A stretch of DNA of 64,000 nt from Azadirachta indica (lineage: Eukaryota; Streptophyta; Magnoliopsida; Sapindales; Meliaceae): positions 3,237,792-3,301,791 of the forward strand of contig JAGQDM010000070.1 in NCBI GenBank assembly GCA_022749755.1, read 5' to 3'. Shown one piece after another: positions 60,201-64,000 of the stretch (the first letter of the stretch is position 1; every line of letters begins with the position of its first letter). The translations under genes and the position numbers were made by a program. The notes below the pieces were generated by a model that searched no databases, was not told the origin of the DNA, and saw only the letters and a program-made list of their open reading frames with translations.

Positions 60201-61447
60201 GAAATGAAAGCCCTTGATCATGATTGGAGTCCCGATATCGAGTGGTTCCCTATTTCTGTGTTGAAGTCACGAGGTCCTTCTTTTTGTATTTCACCCGCTC
60301 GATCCAAAGAACACTAGGCACAAGACGCTTCACTTGTGAATCAAATTTTTCCTGTGGAGAATGGAGGGAGGTCTTTCTGATCGCTTTGAAAACGCTGCCT
60401 TCGCTTGAAAGACCATTCCGGCGCACTAAAAAAAAAGGACTTCTTTCATTCGATCCTCTCAAGAACCGCCTTCTTGTTAGTCTCTTAAGTGCATGACTAT
60501 CAATCTCCGGGGCCAACTGCACGCGCCGAAGGGCCCTCTTTTGCCTTTTTTGTTAGGCTAATGCTCCACCAATGGGACGAGAGCTGACTAGTGACGTTGT
60601 TCGTCTATCAGGGAGCACCGGTCCTATAGAAGTATATACATAGAGGTTTCTAAAAGAGAACAAGTATGCTGTAATTACATCAATATAACTTGCATATGAA
60701 ACTTCCGCTTCACTAAGCACAGTTAGCCCAGCTGCACCAAGCCCTGTCTTACCGGCCAAGAGTTCCATTCTTCCAACTCTGAATTCATCAGCCCAGTCAG
60801 AAGCTATTTTCTTCGAAATGGGTCACTGCGAGTTGTTCGTTCAGCCTTTCGCCTATCTGAGCCTTTCTTCTCCTCCCAGTGTCCTAGATTCCCCATCGCT
60901 CTGTTCGATATATGTAGGAACCCCATTCTTCACTCAACGGACTTGAACCATGTCTCTTCACGTGAGTCGACACCTGCTTCCATTCTAAGATTTCTAACCA
61001 ATTCAAAAAGATCAGCGAACGCTACTGAATATGGCCAGCCAGATCGCTATGGCTAAGACAGTGGGCCTTTGATCGGATACCAGAACCAAGAAGCTACTAA
61101 TTGAGTCACTCAACCACTGCTATCAAGGGGCAGTGGGCCCTCGATCCACAAAGGATACCGATTCCCCAATCAGAACTATCAATCCTTACCTTATATCAAA
61201 AAGTGTGAATTGAAGGGTCGGGAGAAAGATGCCTATATACTCGGTCAAAAGAGGAAGGATGCCATTCCGTTTACATTCGAAATAGGTACCATCTTGCTTA
61301 AGAAACCGGTCCCGATCGGTCATGGACACAACCAAACCACTTCCATTTGTATATGTAGGGTCATCGTCGCAGACAAAGAAGTCCGGTCGTAAAGTAAAGG
61401 CTGCTTATGCCGCTCTAACCACGACTAAGACGTATCAGCAGTATCAG

Positions 61448-61831
61448 CTAACATGAATTTCCCAACGCTTCAACGTCTGGTTTTTCATCCTGTAGCTCAC
61501 AGTCTGATAATAGTAACGGGCCATACTGATGATAAGGATTCGAGAAAGCGAGAAGAATAAGTAACCATAGTGGCATGCACCATAGGGCTATAGAGATCAG
61601 AATTTGAAATAGATAGTATAAAAGTCTCCATCTCACCGCTTTCGTCTGGCTTGATACCCCGAGGTTCTTGCTTACCGCTCTTGCTTGGCAAGGAGCATTT
61701 TCTCCATATTTTATGTTTATAGGCACCCTTTTTACCTTTTGATTTTTATGTACCTTGATCCATGAAACATGGTCTAACTTGCTTTCCAGGTCTTTCTTAA
61801 AAATGCTAATACAGCATCGTTTCGAAATCAC
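61448..61831 (-). CDS. Unassigned 127-codon ORF with one hydrophobic segment
   Basis: From ATG at 61831. The first 65 residues are basic and polar (KVHKNQKVKRVPINIKYG), followed by one or two hydrophobic segments at about residues 70-96 (LYYLFQILISIALW, PLWLLILLAF) and a short polar tail. No family was recognised. The opposite strand also has a 91-codon frame over part of it. It is reported only because of its length and hydrophobic segment. Confidence 0.2.
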   Translation of the reverse strand: MISKRCCISIFKKDLESKLDHVSWIKVHKNQKVKRVPINIKYGENAPCQARAVSKNLGVSSQTKAVRWRLLYYLFQILISIALWCMPLWLLILLAFSNPYHQYGPLLLSDCELQDEKPDVEALGNSC

Positions 61832-62147
61832 AGTTCTGTTGTTCTTTGCCGGAACTTCTTCATGTTGTTATTGCTTTAGCTTTCTTTCTTCCATCAGCTT
61901 CACAATGAAATCTTTCGGAAGAGAATGCCTTTCTTACATAAATAATCTACTCCGCTACACCTACCCGTGGTATAACCGGGCGGACTACCTTGGTTTTAAA
62001 CGATCTAGACTATCGGAAAATCGAGTATGAATATGAATGAGTGCGCTCGCTTTCTCTTACCTTGACTGAACTACTTAGCGCCCTTCGAAGCTACATCTGC
62101 TACCTATCCTTAGAAACTTCTTGCTTTCGGAAAGAGGAAAGTCAAAA

Positions 62148-62189
62148 ATAAGTATATCAATGGTTAAGAAATATGTATATCAATGGTTA
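62148..62189. repeat. Two-copy 18-bp repeat
   Basis: The phrase GTATATCAATGGTTAAG occurs at about 62152 and again at about 62172, separated by a few bases, in otherwise unassigned spacer. Confidence 0.75.
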
Positions 62190-62477
62190 AGCCCATGCCC
62201 CCAGTGCCCGGAGAGACATGCGTATGATTCAATCAACCGACCTATGAATATTATGAATATGAATAGGAACGTTAGTAGTTTGGTCCGTCCTTACCAGCCA
62301 AAGGGGGAAGACCGGGCAGGCGGGAATAAATAGAATAGGGGTCAGTGCTCAAGTCCAACGGTGTGAGCGAGTGAGTCTTTTATACTTATTCAGCTGGGCA
62401 AAGAGACAGAGAGGGTTTCAATCGATTAGAGCTGGGCTAAAGCAAAGCACCTACTCGAGCGGAGACCCTTCTTTTAT

Positions 62478-62492
62478 ATATATATATATAAT
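62478..62492. repeat. TA microsatellite
   Basis: A run of about seven TA units in spacer DNA, followed by AATAATA. Confidence 0.7.
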
Positions 62493-63122
62493 AATAGTCC
62501 AATTGCGAATCTTTCTCCATCCAACCTGACGGCTGGAACTATCACTATTTAGTCAGTAAGCGGGGCTACAAGGTAATGGGCTCTCTCTCACTCCTCTTGG
62601 CTGGAGGTATCAGTGTGCCCGTTCCTGTGCCTGAGGGAAGGAGAAAATATGGATGGGTGGTCGGAACCAGAATTTGGTGGGTTGCGTATGAACTGCATTT
62701 AGGAGCGTATGATTTAGGAGCGGAGCTTACCCGGCTTGAGAAAGAAAGTGGCCCGGGTTGTGTTGGTAGGTGTATCCAGAAGTAGGTGAATCACAGAAGT
62801 ACGGCAGGAGGTAGGGTTGCTAGTGAAAGTGGGCCAAGCGGCCCGGTCAATCATTCTGCCATCGAAGCTGTAGGACCTATGGTTGGGCTAAGGTAAGCTA
62901 AGCTGTTGGTCTAGGAACTAGGCTCGATGGAATTAAGACTGAGAAAGATTCTTATTACGCCTTTCTAAGCTAAGGCTACGCTCCTCTATTGACTTGAAAC
63001 AGTGGTATATACCGCCTAAAATCAATAAAATAAGAAAATTCAGCCTTCGGATCGATATGATATGATATCGATAGAGTATAGGTAGCTTACAGAAGAAGGC
63101 GATAGGCACAGAATAATCAGTG

Positions 63123-63189
63123 AAATCTCAATCCTGCGAGATAATGAATTTCGTCATAAATCTCAATCCTGCGAGATAATGAATTTCGT
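63123..63189. repeat. Perfect 32-bp tandem repeat with 3-bp spacer
   Basis: A 32-bp unit that starts AAATCTCAATCCTGCGAG occurs at 63123-63154 and 63158-63189, with CAT between, i.e. a 35-bp period. It is the longest perfect tandem duplication noticed in the window. Confidence 0.9.
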
Positions 63190-64000
63190 ATAGCTCAGAA
63201 AGCAAAATCTCTCATGTGGCGCGCGCAAGGCGCGCAGCAAGACCTCTTCTCGCAATTGATGTGGTCATCCTTTTCTTTGATTTGATCATGCATTTCGGAG
63301 GGGAATCTCATAAGCTTTCCCCTGGACTTTAGTGAAAAGACCATACCGCGGGCAAGGGTCTGAAAGAGGCTCGACTCTGTCCTGTCTCTGTCCAGCAGGT
63401 AGTATGCAATACTCAGTGCCTTTTCCCGTCAAATTGGCGAGGCATCTTTATATGTTTCAAATCCCTATTCAAGATTGATCGTGAGCAAAGAACATCTGTG
63501 CTTGTTATGTACTCAGGCTATCCACGGTCGATACTAATAAGTAAGAATAAAGGGCTCCATCTCACCGTTGTAAAGTTACAGCTCGAAAGGTTTCTTTACT
63601 TTGGATAGCAGATACTCTTTCACGGTGAGATTCTCCTCCGGTTAAGGCTGAAGTGCGCTACCTAACATTCGTTCTATTCGAAGTTTATCCTTCATAGAGG
63701 CATGGATAGAGATCAAGTTTTTAGTACTCGATTGAGCCTATTTTAGTACTCTAGCCTTTGGGCTGAGAGGGATTGAGGATCGACGGAGTTGATCTAGGAT
63801 AACGAACCACGACATTTGAACGATAAGGAAACCCGGTAAACACGTTCTGTGCAACAATTTAGGCTACCCTTGGAGCCAGAGCACAGCAAGCACTCATTAG
63901 GTGTGGAGACGTGATTTGAGCTTCCAATTTAAAGTGAGATAAGAGAGAGTGGGCAAGGCGAGCGTTGGTTGGTTGGTACTTATAAGAAGTTCAGGTATAC

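Larger units (their letters stand above)
50033..64000. other. Intergenic, no assignable gene
   Basis: About 14 kb without recognised exons, tRNAs or rRNAs. 52860-53110 looks folded and GC-rich, but I could not match it to a known intron. 54690-55640 is a low-complexity, coding-like stretch with recurring GGATC/CTACTGG phrases. The frames 54283-54690 (minus, 135 codons), 54948-55322 (plus, 124 codons) and 58004-58306 (plus, 100 codons) have no motif. Smaller items (57241, 61448-61831, 62148-62189, 62478-62492, 63123-63189) are listed separately. Confidence 0.5.

Noticed and set aside
60935..61010. tRNA-like segment with GGACTTGAACC
   Set aside because: No acceptor stem or anticodon arm could be paired on either strand.

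Overview
The window looks like a stretch of an angiosperm mitochondrial genome. The evidence is: (i) nad1 exons 2 and 3 on the minus strand, separated by a group II intron with a canonical 34-nt domain V, in the exon-by-exon layout of flowering plants; (ii) a native-type tRNA-Glu(UUC) and a plastid-type tRNA-His(GUG); (iii) a long collinear insert of plastid DNA; (iv) broken pieces of nuclear retrotransposons and of a nuclear neutral/alkaline invertase gene; and (v) very low gene density, with many short tandem duplications and long homopolymers.

Layout. 1-9653 holds nothing I can assign. 9654-10257 holds a Ty3/gypsy gag remnant joined to a 45-bp tail of nad1 exon 5. 11582-13399 is the nad1 exon 2/exon 3 block: exon 3, cis intron 2, exon 2 and the 3' end of trans-spliced intron 1. 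14325-14777 is a chimeric membrane ORF with a short rpl5-like piece. 16754-16945 carries a Ty1/copia integrase scrap and 20600-20944 a probable gag scrap. 26661-27199 is the invertase pseudogene fragment, followed directly by the plastid-derived block (about 27200-35921) in plastid order: petL, petG, trnW, trnP, psaJ, rpl33, rps18, rpl20, rps12 5' exon, clpP (three exons), psbB. 46158-46229 is trnE, 48767-48842 is trnH, and 49891-50032 is an RNase H scrap of a Ty3/gypsy polymerase. The rest is unassigned intergenic DNA with open frames that look like chance.

Function. Likely to work: trnE, trnH, the plastid-type trnW and perhaps trnP (trnP has a T-stem mismatch). nad1 belongs to respiratory complex I and needs trans-splicing to exons outside the window, but exon 2 here carries a 17-bp tandem duplication that destroys the frame, so this copy is either a pseudogene or the assembly is wrong. 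In the plastid block petL, petG and rps18 are intact, while psaJ, rpl33, rpl20, clpP and psbB each have a lost start, a stop or frameshifts, as expected of DNA without selection in mitochondria. I found no CRISPR array, rRNA gene, or convincing new multi-gene system. The most unusual items are the invertase transfer, the nad1 exon 2 duplication with an enlarged domain V loop next to it, and the chimeric membrane ORF.
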